DNA of 64,000 nucleotides, from NCBI RefSeq assembly GCF_000384075.1, contig NZ_KB913025.1:1520719-1584718 (forward strand), read 5' to 3'. The position numbers and the translations under genes are program-made. Source of the stretch: Methylovulum miyakonense HT12 (GTDB taxonomy: Bacteria; Pseudomonadota; Gammaproteobacteria; Methylococcales; Methylomonadaceae). Position 1 is the first letter of the stretch. Every line of letters begins with the position of its first letter. Of this stretch, positions 1 through 7,956 are shown piece by piece. The notes beneath the pieces are model-generated. The model was not told the origin of the DNA, did not search any database, and worked only from the letters and a program-made list of their open reading frames with translations.

Positions 1-7
1 TAGGTCA

Positions 8-41
8 AACGTTACGGAACGGGTAGCAAACCTATTCCGGA
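8..41. repeat. Partial copy of dispersed palindrome family A
   Basis: This is a short hairpin whose arms read CGGAACGGGT and ACCTATTCCG. It matches the second half of the longer family A elements at 7699-7784, 35591-35697 and 59913-60056. It lies just downstream of hoxW and may act as a transcript end or REP-like element. Confidence 0.6.
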
Positions 42-61
42 TAAAGGTTGGTGGGGCTAAG

Positions 62-568
62 TCAATGGGGTTTTTCTTGTGCCCGGTGCCGCCACTTGGC
101 CACATCCAAGCCATCCAGCAAACCGTCGGCAAACTCACATGCCGCCGCCAAATGTGTTTCAGCGGCTGCACTCAAACCCTCGCCCAATTCAAATGATTCC
201 CCCTTGATGCTCAACAAAAAACAGGGGGGCGGAGTTTGTTTTTTTATGCTTTGATAAACGGCCAACACCGCCGCCGGGCTCATGGCGTGGGTGGTGTAAC
301 TGTCATCCCTGGCGGGCGCGAGCTCGACAAAATCAAAGGCATGGCCGCACACGACCGATGCGTCGACAAACAACACTAGCTCGCGGTTTTCCAAATCCAG
401 CGCATGTTCGATTTGCAATTGGAAATCGGAGAGTATCTCTACGGCACGCAAAACCGGTTTTTCACGCCGTTCGATGTATTCCAACAGCAACGGCCCCAAA
501 GCATCGTCACCACGGCTAAGGTTGCCATAGCCAAAGACCAAAACAGGCTTAGTTTCAGGCACGCTCAA
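62..568 (-). CDS. hoxW: Hydrogenase maturation endopeptidase for HoxH
   Basis: The 168-residue protein belongs to the HyaD/HoxW family, which removes the C-terminal tail of a [NiFe] hydrogenase large subunit after nickel insertion. The N-terminus GYGNLSRGDDALGP (about residues 13-26) is typical of the family. Likely metal ligands are Asp21/22, Asp69 and His94. The gene overlaps the end of hoxH by 14 bp, so it is probably translationally coupled to it and dedicated to that large subunit. It is the last gene of the hox locus. Confidence 0.88.
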   Translation of the reverse strand: MSVPETKPVLVFGYGNLSRGDDALGPLLLEYIERREKPVLRAVEILSDFQLQIEHALDLENRELVLFVDASVVCGHAFDFVELAPARDDSYTTHAMSPAAVLAVYQSIKKQTPPPCFLLSIKGESFELGEGLSAAAETHLAAACEFADGLLDGLDVAKWRHRAQEKPH

Positions 569-2096
569 TCTCGCCGTCGCTGTGCTTGACCAATTTGTCG
601 ATCAACACGCCGTCAACATCGCGCAATTCCAATTGCAACGGCATTTTGCCGACCGCGTGGGTGGCGCAGGACAGGCACGGGTCATACGCACGTATCGCCA
701 CTTCCAGGTTGTTGAGCAGTGGTTCGGTCAACTCGCGCCCGGAGAGGTATTCGGCGGCGACTTGGCGCACCGATTCGTTCATCGCCATGTTGTTGCTGGT
801 GGTGGACACGATCAGGTTGGCTTTGGTGACGATGTCGTTTTCATCGACTTGGTAATGGTGGAACAAGGTGCCGCGCGGGGCTTCAATCACGCCGATGCCT
901 TCGTAACGTTTCTCACCTTGCGCGACCAGCTCGCCGCTGAGTAAATCACCATCGTGCAACAAGTCTTTGATGCTTTCCGCGCAGTGCAAGACTTCAATCA
1001 GCCGCGCCCAATGGAAGGCCAACGTGCTATGCACCATCGCCTCGACCGCCAGGGATGGTGGGAGTGCGGCAGCGGATAGGGAATCCGCGCCGCCGCCGTG
1101 GGCTTTGAATTCGACCCGCGCCGCTTCCGCCAACGGCGTGTTGATAAAATCACAGTTGTTCACCCGCGCCAAGGGCCCGACGCGGTACCAGCCATCTTCC
1201 TTGCCTTGCGACAGCAGGTAAGGGAATTTCATATAGGTCCACGAGCGCACTTCTTCGTGGATCAGGTCGTTATAGCAGCAATAATCGAAATGGTCGGTGA
1301 TGGTTTCGCCAGCGGCATTTTTGGCGCGGATGCCGCCGTGGTACAACTCCAACGCGCCGTCAGATTTCACCAAGCCCAGATAATTGCTGCGGATGGTCGC
1401 AAACTCATCGTAATACGGCAGGTTGGCGCAATGGACTTTTTTAATCAAAGCCACCGAATCAACAGCCCATTGGATGATCTGGTCAATATCCGCCAGCAGA
1501 TAATCGCGCTCTTCCTTGCTCAGGGCTTTGTTCATACCGCCCGCAATCGCGCCCGTGCCATGCACCCGTTTGCCGGACACCATACGGATCACCTCTTGCC
1601 CGTATTTGCGCATCTTCACGCCTTGCAGGCCAATGTCAGGATAATCCGTCAGCACCGCGATGATGTTGCGCTTGCCGATGTCGCTTTCAAAGCCAAACAA
1701 CAGATCAGGGCTGGAGAGATGGAAAAAATGCAGGGCATGGGATTGCAACACTTGCCCGAAATGCAGCAGGCGGCGCAGTTTGTCGGCCGACACGGGCAAA
1801 CTTTCCGGGTCAACGCCGACCAGTTGGTCTATGGCTTTGGCCGCCGCCAAATGGTGGCTGACCGGGCAAATGCCGCACAGCCGCTGCACCAGCACCGGCA
1901 ATTCCCAATACGGGCGGCCTTGGATGAAGCGTTCAAAGCCACGGAATTCCACGATATGCAAACGGGCTTGCTGGACTTTGTTGTTTTCGTCCAGCAATAA
2001 CGTGACCTTGCCGTGGCCTTCCACGCGCGACACAGGATCGACAACGACACGTTTTAACGTGTCACGGTTAGCGGCGGTTTCTAAATGTTCGTACAT
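555..2096 (-). CDS. hoxH: NAD-reducing hydrogenase large subunit HoxH
   Basis: The 513-residue catalytic subunit of a group 3d bidirectional NAD-linked [NiFe] hydrogenase binds the Ni-Fe(CN)2CO centre. The L1 motif RLCGICPVSHH holds Cys74 and Cys77. The L2 motif DPCLSCATH holds Cys474 and Cys477, followed by a tail of about 33 residues expected to be removed by HoxW. In many bacteria hoxH directly follows hoxY. Here 2.4 kb of toxin-antitoxin and HNH genes separate them, so expression may depend on read-through or an internal promoter. The enzyme is expected to be cytoplasmic, as no signal peptide is visible. Confidence 0.95.
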   Translation of the reverse strand: MYEHLETAANRDTLKRVVVDPVSRVEGHGKVTLLLDENNKVQQARLHIVEFRGFERFIQGRPYWELPVLVQRLCGICPVSHHLAAAKAIDQLVGVDPESLPVSADKLRRLLHFGQVLQSHALHFFHLSSPDLLFGFESDIGKRNIIAVLTDYPDIGLQGVKMRKYGQEVIRMVSGKRVHGTGAIAGGMNKALSKEERDYLLADIDQIIQWAVDSVALIKKVHCANLPYYDEFATIRSNYLGLVKSDGALELYHGGIRAKNAAGETITDHFDYCCYNDLIHEEVRSWTYMKFPYLLSQGKEDGWYRVGPLARVNNCDFINTPLAEAARVEFKAHGGGADSLSAAALPPSLAVEAMVHSTLAFHWARLIEVLHCAESIKDLLHDGDLLSGELVAQGEKRYEGIGVIEAPRGTLFHHYQVDENDIVTKANLIVSTTSNNMAMNESVRQVAAEYLSGRELTEPLLNNLEVAIRAYDPCLSCATHAVGKMPLQLELRDVDGVLIDKLVKHSDGEIERA

Positions 2097-2173
2097 GATG
2101 GCTCTCGGTTTGGGCTATGTAGCAAGGATCGGTTGTAGGATGGACCTAATGGAGGGATGCCCATCGTTTGCAC

Positions 2174-2434
2174 TTATTTTTCATAATGATATTTGCAACT
2201 TACGATAATGAGCTTATCTGCTTCAACTTTATAAACCAAGCGATGCTCATCATTAATACGTCGTGACCAATAGCCCCGTAATTCATGCTTTAAGGCTTCG
2301 GGTTTACCTAAACCCGTATACGGATTACGTGCAGTTTCCTTAATCAAGCTAACCAAACGCTTATAAAGTTTTTTGTCGCCGCTCGCCCAATCCGTAAAAT
2401 CTTCAAAAGCACTTTGTTCAAAAACAATGTTCAT
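2174..2434 (-). CDS. yoeB: YoeB/Txe-family mRNA interferase toxin
   Basis: The 86-residue protein matches the YoeB/Txe family of RelE-fold, ribosome-dependent mRNA endonucleases. Supporting motifs are a central LRGYWSRRINDEHRLVY segment and a C-terminal CKYHYEK, which carry the family's usual Glu, Arg, His and Tyr residues. Its ATG overlaps the stop of the upstream antitoxin gene (ATGA), the standard arrangement for this class. It is part of the AT-rich island between hoxY and hoxH. Confidence 0.88.
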   Translation of the reverse strand: MNIVFEQSAFEDFTDWASGDKKLYKRLVSLIKETARNPYTGLGKPEALKHELRGYWSRRINDEHRLVYKVEADKLIIVSCKYHYEK

Positions 2435-2667
2435 GACAAAACATCTAAATCAACCGTTACGCAGTGGCCTTTATTGACATTATCCAGTGCCGCCAATAAC
2501 CGGGCTTTATTTGCCGGATTGCCCAGTAAATAATCGGTTTCATCTTGCTCGGTTTCTGCCGTTTCGCAAATAGCAATTTCAATATTTTTGTGTTGAAATT
2601 GTGCTTTTACTGAGGCCAAAAAATTCTCGTTTAACTCGTCAGCGTTGATTTTATAGAGTGTGTACAT
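2431..2667 (-). CDS. Antitoxin partner of YoeB
   Basis: This 78-residue acidic protein sits immediately upstream of yoeB with a 4-bp overlap, as expected for the cognate antitoxin. The ATG at 2667 is chosen because ACAGGA lies at ribosome-binding distance before it; an in-frame start further upstream would overlap the neighbouring gene. The N-terminal MYTLYKINADELNENF resembles small antitoxins of yoeB pairs. I do not assign it to a named family such as YefM or Phd with certainty. Confidence 0.72.
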   Translation of the reverse strand: MYTLYKINADELNENFLASVKAQFQHKNIEIAICETAETEQDETDYLLGNPANKARLLAALDNVNKGHCVTVDLDVLS

Positions 2668-2689
2668 GGTTTTTCCTGTAAAAAATATC

Positions 2690-2717
2690 CTTGTCTCCAA
2701 GTCCAGCTTGGAGACAA
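2690..2717. repeat. Short palindrome, family E
   Basis: The arms CTTGTCTCCAAG and CTTGGAGACAAG form a near-perfect hairpin between the antitoxin gene and the DUF2442 gene. A related element with a TTCCAAGCTGGAGCTTGG core lies at 3021-3044, and the long hairpin at 45722-45866 uses the same core. Confidence 0.6.
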
Positions 2718-2720
2718 GGA

Positions 2721-2960
2721 TTAAAACTTCAACCGTAAGCTGCCGGCGCAAAAATCAATAGCCTGTTCTTGCCAAATAATGGAACGCCCTTTATTACCGA
2801 TTTGCACTTGGTTAAAAACAACTGGATTTTTTAGCTTTGTCATCACGCCTTTTTCCAGTAAATCGCTGAAATCGGCGGTAATTATCGCGTTATCGCTATA
2901 GGTTATTTTGATGCTGTGATTTTTGGCATTGGGTTCTATAGCCTTAATTTGATGGAACAT
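2721..2960 (-). CDS. DUF2442-family small protein
   Basis: This 79-residue protein resembles the DUF2442 family, short proteins often found beside DUF4160 or other toxin-antitoxin-like partners. Matching features are the N-terminal strand-rich half and a central ADFSDLLEKGVM segment, followed by IIWQEQAIDFCAGSLR. No DUF4160 partner is visible next to it. The low GC of the gene fits the rest of the island. The exact biochemical role of the family is not known to me. Confidence 0.65.
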   Translation of the reverse strand: MFHQIKAIEPNAKNHSIKITYSDNAIITADFSDLLEKGVMTKLKNPVVFNQVQIGNKGRSIIWQEQAIDFCAGSLRLKF

Positions 2961-3050
2961 GACATTACTCTAACAGTTCGATAGCAATAGGGGGGCAACA
3001 AGTTGAAGTTAAGTTGCCCGCATTTCCAAGCTGGAGCTTGGGAACCAGCG

Positions 3051-3776
3051 TTAAATTTTTCGTTTAACTTTAATCTCATCAATTGCATAAGGAGGGTTTC
3101 TCTTATGCAGCATAGCATGGCAATTTGGGCAAACAGGATTGAGATCATTTATTGGATCAACCTCATAACCTTCTCGAATTTCGGACAGTTGCGTTAGATG
3201 ATGTACATGTATGAATCCTTTGCCAATTTCACCGTACGCCTTTTCAAAATCAAAACCGCAAACTACACATTGAACGCCATAATGTTCAATACATTTGGCT
3301 CTGGCAACTTGATTTCTTTCATAAGAATTTACTTGAACAGTTTTTGGAATGCCTTCAAATAACGATTCAGTTTTATCCAGCTCATCTGGATAAATTGGTA
3401 TCATGTTCGAGGAAAGAATTTTCTCATGTTGAGCGATTATGGTTTTTATGCTTTTTAATTTTGTTTTACCAAGACCTTCATAATATTCGATGTGCTTATT
3501 TGCGGATTTAATCGCATTACCTAATTTGATAACGCCATAGTCCCTGAAAATGTGAGTAAGAAGGTAATCGGTTTGTTCTGCGTTATTATTTGTTCTAACG
3601 TATTTTTCGCCATCCATCATGGCCTTAAAATTGAGGATATAGCTAGACGCTGAATTTCGATTCATTCCAATTTTATCTACTAAATAATCAATTGCTTTTT
3701 TCTTAACGAGTTTCCCTTGATACACATCAACTGATACTTTGTAACCAGCCTCAATCATTTTTGTTGTTATTTTCAT
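3051..3776 (-). CDS. HNH endonuclease, translationally coupled to hicB
   Basis: The 241-residue protein has a C-terminal HNH nuclease domain. Visible are the zinc-binding pair CVVCGFDF, the catalytic stretch IHVHHLTQLSE, and NDLNPVCPNCHAMLH with the second Cys pair. The N-terminal 150 residues are an unrecognised helical region of the kind that precedes HNH in McrA-like enzymes. Its ATG overlaps the hicB stop (ATGA), so it appears to be the third gene of a hicA-hicB operon. The base composition is clearly more AT-rich than hoxY or hoxH, consistent with horizontal acquisition. Confidence 0.82.
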   Translation of the reverse strand: MKITTKMIEAGYKVSVDVYQGKLVKKKAIDYLVDKIGMNRNSASSYILNFKAMMDGEKYVRTNNNAEQTDYLLTHIFRDYGVIKLGNAIKSANKHIEYYEGLGKTKLKSIKTIIAQHEKILSSNMIPIYPDELDKTESLFEGIPKTVQVNSYERNQVARAKCIEHYGVQCVVCGFDFEKAYGEIGKGFIHVHHLTQLSEIREGYEVDPINDLNPVCPNCHAMLHKRNPPYAIDEIKVKRKI

Positions 3777-4180
3777 AATTCAAATGAAACAAATTTCTGT
3801 ATCTCCGCCAACGCCGCCTTCGCCAAAAATCCCGAACGGGTCAAGTGATGTGACTTGGCATAACGGTCAATGCTTTGTACCAAATTTTCCGGCAAGGAAA
3901 TATTGATACGGATGGGTTTGGTGGATAAGCGGGAGGTATCGACATCCACCAGCATCCACGCGCCACCTTGGTAATTGGGATTAGTGATGATTTTTTCTAA
4001 TGGCGTGGGGGCGGGGATGTCCATGTCTTCGCCTTCGCAATACAACTCAATGGCTTCTTGGATCATAGCGGGCAACGCTTCCCAATCATCGGCTGCTGAG
4101 AAACAGCCAGGGAAGTCAGGGACGGTCACGCCATGTGCATGGGTTTTATCGCCCACATGGACATAAACGGGATACAGCAT
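3773..4180 (-). CDS. hicB: HicB-family antitoxin
   Basis: The 135-residue protein has the HicB-like N-terminal partial RNase H fold (HGVTVPDFPGCFSAADDW, about residues 16-33). A C-terminal ribbon-helix-helix-like segment, INISLPENLVQSIDRYAK, probably binds DNA. The start at 4180 is chosen because it forms a TAATG overlap with the hicA stop, implying translational coupling. It should neutralise HicA and autoregulate the operon. The 3' end overlaps the HNH gene. Confidence 0.88.
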   Translation of the reverse strand: MLYPVYVHVGDKTHAHGVTVPDFPGCFSAADDWEALPAMIQEAIELYCEGEDMDIPAPTPLEKIITNPNYQGGAWMLVDVDTSRLSTKPIRINISLPENLVQSIDRYAKSHHLTRSGFLAKAALAEIQKFVSFEL

Positions 4181-4368
4181 TATTTCCACTCCCAACCGGC
4201 TTGCCGGTAAATATTTCTTAATGTGCCTATCGCCATGTCTTTGCGCGGATGCGGCACAACGACATGGCCTTGTTTATCAGGGTGTTTGAACTTTAAATGG
4301 TCGCCTTTGCCGCCGACATTAAGCCAGCCTTCGTCGGTTAATCGCTTGATGACGTCTTTGCTGTTCAT
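4180..4368 (-). CDS. hicA: HicA-family mRNA interferase toxin
   Basis: The 62-residue protein has the double-stranded RNA-binding-like fold of HicA. It starts MNSKDVIKRLTDEGW and contains the catalytic-histidine segment GKGDHLKFKHP. The C-terminal motif VVPHPRKDMAIGTLRNI is also typical. It is directly upstream of and coupled to hicB. It opens the island that splits hoxY from hoxH. Confidence 0.9.
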   Translation of the reverse strand: MNSKDVIKRLTDEGWLNVGGKGDHLKFKHPDKQGHVVVPHPRKDMAIGTLRNIYRQAGWEWK

Positions 4369-4410
4369 GGTTAATTATACACAAAAATTTAGGCGCGATT
4401 ATCTAGGCTT

Positions 4411-4491
4411 GGTAGGGTGGGTACATGCTTTTGTGCCCACGCGTAACGATGATGTGATAAAAGGTGGGCAAAACAGCCTGCCCACCCTACC
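4411..4491. repeat. Palindromic repeat, family C-like
   Basis: The left arm GGTAGGGTGGG and right arm CCCACCCTACC are complementary and bound an 80-bp hairpin-forming element between hicA and hoxY. A related element occupies 24559-24656 within the nif accessory region. It may terminate or stabilise hox transcripts. Confidence 0.7.
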
Positions 4492-4506
4492 GGATTGTGT
4501 CTGTTA

Positions 4507-5046
4507 TCAATCAAAGTGCACCAATTCATAATCCAATTCCGGCTCCCTGCCTTCCAACAAATCCGTCAAAAACTTCCAAAACACATCCGCCGATGGCGGG
4601 CAGCCGGGCAGGTAATAATCTATTTTCACGACTTCATGGATCGGGCGGACTTTGTCCAGCAATAGCGGCAATTCGATGTCACTGGGGATTTGCGGGTTTT
4701 CGACACCTATGCCGTCCAGATAAGCTTCGCTCAGGCATTCTTCCAACGGGATGAAGTTGCGCATCGCGGGCAAGCCGCCGTTGATCGCGCACGCGCCGAC
4801 GGCCACGAGGATTTTGCAGTTCTTGCGAAATTCGCGCAGGGTGTGGACGTTTTCGGAATTGCACACGCCGCCTTCAATTAGGCCGATGTCGCAGTTGGAG
4901 CAGTGTTCGATGTCGGTGATCGGCGAGCGGTCGAATTCGACGTGTTCGGCGAGGGCGACTAGGCGTTCGTCCAAGTCTAAAAACGACATGTGGCAGCCGA
5001 AGCAGCCCGCCAGCGAGGTGGTTGCGACTCTGATTTTATTCGCCAT
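4507..5046 (-). CDS. hoxY: NAD-reducing hydrogenase small subunit HoxY
   Basis: The 179-residue small subunit carries the proximal [4Fe-4S] cluster that passes electrons from HoxH to the diaphorase part. Cluster ligands lie in SLAGCFGCHMSFLD (Cys15, Cys18), the later VGACAINGG segment, and PGCPPSADVFWKFL. It lacks a Tat signal, as expected for a soluble group 3d enzyme. The start overlaps hoxU by 11 bp. Confidence 0.94.
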   Translation of the reverse strand: MANKIRVATTSLAGCFGCHMSFLDLDERLVALAEHVEFDRSPITDIEHCSNCDIGLIEGGVCNSENVHTLREFRKNCKILVAVGACAINGGLPAMRNFIPLEECLSEAYLDGIGVENPQIPSDIELPLLLDKVRPIHEVVKIDYYLPGCPPSADVFWKFLTDLLEGREPELDYELVHFD

Positions 5047-5752
5047 GATGTTGCTCCGTTAACAGGCTCACTTCATCTATTTCGTGGTGGTCGTAAATGC
5101 GTTGGCCTATCGGCACCTGGTAGCCAGTGCGTTTGATGAGGATCGCTCCGGTCGGGCAGATGTGCGCGGCTTTGTCGTGCATGTCCAAATCGGTGTCTTT
5201 CAGTTGGCCGCTTTCCGAATTGACGATCAGATGTTTGTTGATGCCGCGCCCACTGATGGCGAACACGTCTTTGCCGTCATGCTCGCGGCTGGCACGCACG
5301 CACAGGGTACAGAAGATGCAGCGGTTGTGGTCGATTAATACATCGGGATGAGATGCGTCCATTTCCCGGTGCGGGTAAAACAGCGGGAAATGGTCGTCGA
5401 GCATGTTCAAATGGTAGGCCACGGCTTGCAGTTGGCAGTTGCCGGATTTTTCGCAGGACGGGCAAAAATGGTTGCCTTCGACAAACAACATTTGGGTGAT
5501 TTTTTTGCGGTCGTCGGTCAGCTCTTGGGTGTTGTTCAACACGTCCTGGCCTTCGGCGGCGGGGAAGGTGCAGGCGGAACAGTTGCGCCCGTTGACTTTG
5601 ACCGTGCACAGTTTGCAACTGCCATGCGGTGTGAACTCAGGATGGTGGCATAGATGCGGGATGTACACGCCCGCCGCCGTCGCCGCCTGCATGATGGTTT
5701 GCCCGTCTTCAAACGGGATGGTTTTGCCGTCTAGGGTGATGGTTTTACTCAT
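5036..5752 (-). CDS. hoxU: NAD-reducing hydrogenase diaphorase subunit HoxU
   Basis: The 238-residue NuoG-like electron-transfer subunit has an N-terminal plant-type [2Fe-2S] domain (Cys35, Cys46, Cys49, Cys58). HFCPSCEKSGNCQLQ follows, and then ferredoxin-type ligands in CIFCTLCVRASREHDG and CPTGAI. The ATG at 5752 overlaps the end of hoxF, whereas an upstream in-frame extension would run deep into hoxF. It pairs with HoxF as the NADH-oxidising module. Confidence 0.94.
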   Translation of the reverse strand: MSKTITLDGKTIPFEDGQTIMQAATAAGVYIPHLCHHPEFTPHGSCKLCTVKVNGRNCSACTFPAAEGQDVLNNTQELTDDRKKITQMLFVEGNHFCPSCEKSGNCQLQAVAYHLNMLDDHFPLFYPHREMDASHPDVLIDHNRCIFCTLCVRASREHDGKDVFAISGRGINKHLIVNSESGQLKDTDLDMHDKAAHICPTGAILIKRTGYQVPIGQRIYDHHEIDEVSLLTEQHHGE

Positions 5753-7568
5753 GATCTTCTCCAACTTGCGCCAAATGCGCCGCCGCATCGTTACGGTTCG
5801 CCATGCGCCGTGCCGTTTCCAAAGCCGCATCCAAATCAAACCCCGGCTCGTAACTGATTTTTTTCAATTGCGCCTGATACAGCTCCGGGTAACGCTCCAA
5901 GGTCGTGATGATGGGGTTGGCGGCAGTTTGCCCTAGTCCGCAATGGCTGTGGTTTTTGACCAAACGGCACAGCTCTTCCAAAGCCACCACGTCACCCGCC
6001 GAGCCGTGGCCTTCGACAATTTTATCGAGCTGCTTTTTCAATAAGGACGTGCCAACCCGGCAGGGTGTGCAAAAGCCGCAGCTTTCATGCGCGAAAAAAT
6101 GTGTGAAGTTATTCACAATATCGAGGATATTGCGGCTGTTGTTGAAGATGATGAACGAGCCGCCCGTCGCCAGGTCTTCAAAGGCCAGTTTGCGGTGGAA
6201 TTCCTGGTTGGAGATGAAGGTGCCGGATGGCCCGCCGATTTGCACACCTAGCACATCGTCCGCGCCGCAACCGTCCAATATCGTTTGTATGGTCGTGCCG
6301 AACGGGTACTCATAAATGCCCGGACGGGCGCAATCGCCGCTGATGCTGAGGATTTTGGTGCCTTTGGATTTTTCCGTGCCGATGCCGGAGAACCAGCCGC
6401 CGCCGTGCACGGCAATCGCCGCCGCCGCCAAAAACGTCTCGACATTGTTGACCACCGTGGGTTTGCCCAGATAACCCTGGGTGACCGGATACGGCGGGCG
6501 GTTGCGCGGTATGCCCATTTTGCCTTCCAGCGATTCGATCAGGGCCGATTCTTCGCCGCAAATGTAAGCCCCTGCGCCCAGGCAGATTTCAATGTCGAAA
6601 TCAAAGCCTTGCCCTAAGATATTTGTGCCCAGCAAACCAGCGTCGCGCCGTTGTTGCAACACCGTTTGCAGTTTGTCGTACAAGAACAAATATTCGCCGC
6701 GCAAATATAAAAAGCCTTGCTCCGCGCCGATGATGGACGCGCACACCGTCATGCCCTCAAACACCTGGTCGGCATAGCGGTTCAGCAACACGCGGTCTTT
6801 AAACGTGCCGGGCTCCCCTTCATCGGCGTTGCAGATGACATAGCGTTGCGGTTTTTTTTGCGCGTCTATATCGCAAAACGCATCTTCTTCCGGCCCTTCA
6901 TAACACAAATGCCATTTCCAGCCCGTGGTGTAGCCTGCCCCGCCCCGACCCCGCAAACCGGATTGGGTGATTTCCGCCAGCGTTTCCTGCAAGCCGCGTT
7001 TAAATGTCGCCTCCAAGGCGGAGCCATAGGCGATGGGCTGGCCTAGCAATAGGCCGGGCTGATAAATGTTATCGGCCACCTGGAATAATTCGGCGGGCCA
7101 TTGCTCCAGCGGTTTTTGCTGGTCGATCAACCCGGCAATCAAGTCAATTTTTGTGACGTCCAAGCGTGTCAACGCACGGCCATTGACCAAACCCGCCGGG
7201 CCTTGGTCGCAGAGGCCAGTGCATGAGGTATTGTCCAGGCTGACCATGCCATCGCCACGCACCCCGCCGACTGTAACCTTTAATTTTTCAGCCAGATAGC
7301 CCATTAACTGATGCTTGCCTAGCATGTGGTCGGTGACCGAATCGCTGACCAGCAATTCATACTGGCCTCTGGGCTGTAAATGGAAAAAACTGTAAAACTC
7401 GGCCACGCCGATAATTTGTGTGCGCGGGATAGACAATAGCCCGGCCAGTTGCCCGATGGCCTGTTCTGGGATGTAGTGGAAACGGGCTTGCACGGCCCGC
7501 AACATAGCAAGCAAATGCGTGGCTTGATGGCCGTGTTGTGCGGCGAGATCCTGAATAAATGGTTTCAT
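5745..7568 (-). CDS. hoxF: NAD-reducing hydrogenase HoxF (NuoE-NuoF type)
   Basis: The 607-residue protein combines a NuoE/HoxE-like [2Fe-2S] thioredoxin fold (about 1-150, with CTGLCDQGPAG) and a NuoF-like FMN/NAD(H) domain. Visible in the latter are GLRGRGGAGY and the C-terminal cluster motif SCGFCTPCRVGTSLLKK near residue 493. This is the Ralstonia-type arrangement without a separate hoxE. The ATG at 7568 is preferred over a TTG 13 codons upstream. It is the first gene of the hox operon, with a MITE directly upstream. Confidence 0.93.
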   Translation of the reverse strand: MKPFIQDLAAQHGHQATHLLAMLRAVQARFHYIPEQAIGQLAGLLSIPRTQIIGVAEFYSFFHLQPRGQYELLVSDSVTDHMLGKHQLMGYLAEKLKVTVGGVRGDGMVSLDNTSCTGLCDQGPAGLVNGRALTRLDVTKIDLIAGLIDQQKPLEQWPAELFQVADNIYQPGLLLGQPIAYGSALEATFKRGLQETLAEITQSGLRGRGGAGYTTGWKWHLCYEGPEEDAFCDIDAQKKPQRYVICNADEGEPGTFKDRVLLNRYADQVFEGMTVCASIIGAEQGFLYLRGEYLFLYDKLQTVLQQRRDAGLLGTNILGQGFDFDIEICLGAGAYICGEESALIESLEGKMGIPRNRPPYPVTQGYLGKPTVVNNVETFLAAAAIAVHGGGWFSGIGTEKSKGTKILSISGDCARPGIYEYPFGTTIQTILDGCGADDVLGVQIGGPSGTFISNQEFHRKLAFEDLATGGSFIIFNNSRNILDIVNNFTHFFAHESCGFCTPCRVGTSLLKKQLDKIVEGHGSAGDVVALEELCRLVKNHSHCGLGQTAANPIITTLERYPELYQAQLKKISYEPGFDLDAALETARRMANRNDAAAHLAQVGEDHE

Positions 7569-7629
7569 AGGCTGCTCTGCTTTAAGTTTCAAAGTGATGG
7601 TGGGCAATGCTGTTTTGTCTTTATTCCAT

Positions 7630-7881
7630 CAGGGCAAGCGCATATAAAATGAATAAAATATCAATGACTTATATTTTAACGTCGTATAGATGAATGCGGG
7701 ATGGGGTTTGAAACCCCATCCTTAACGTTTTGAGCCACCTAATAGACACTAAAAACGTTACGGAACGGGTTACAAACCCGTTCCAGCACTCTTGTCTTGA
7801 TGCTGGGTTGGTGTCGGCAAACCCGAAATTTTGTAACTTATTGATTGTTTAATTTATTTATATGCGCTTGCCCTTGCCCTG
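7630..7881. mobile_element. 252-bp MITE-like element with 10-bp target duplication
   Basis: Both ends carry inverted repeats that start CAGGGCAAG and include GCAAGCGCATATAAA. The left arm spans about 7630-7668 and the right arm about 7841-7881. The direct repeat TTTATTCCAT flanks it at 7620-7629 and 7882-7891, as expected for a transposition target duplication. There is no transposase gene. A family A palindrome is nested inside at 7699-7784. Termini beginning CAGGG with 8-10 bp duplications recall ISAs1-type elements, but that assignment is inference. An exact 63-bp copy of the left end occurs inverted at 56460-56522. Confidence 0.8.
7699..7784. repeat. Dispersed palindrome family A, copy 2
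   Basis: Two hairpins are present in tandem. The first has arms GGATGGGGTTT and AAACCCCATCC (7699-7721). The second has arms GGAACGGGT and ACCCGTTCC (7762-7784). They are joined by a spacer containing TTAACGTTTTGAG. The same two-hairpin plan recurs at 35591-35697 and 59913-60056. Confidence 0.8.
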
Positions 7882-7956
7882 TTTATTCCATTGGGTACAC
7901 GCCATTATTGCGGCATTTATGATGTTTTCGTATTAATTTTGAAAAAAAGTATAAAC

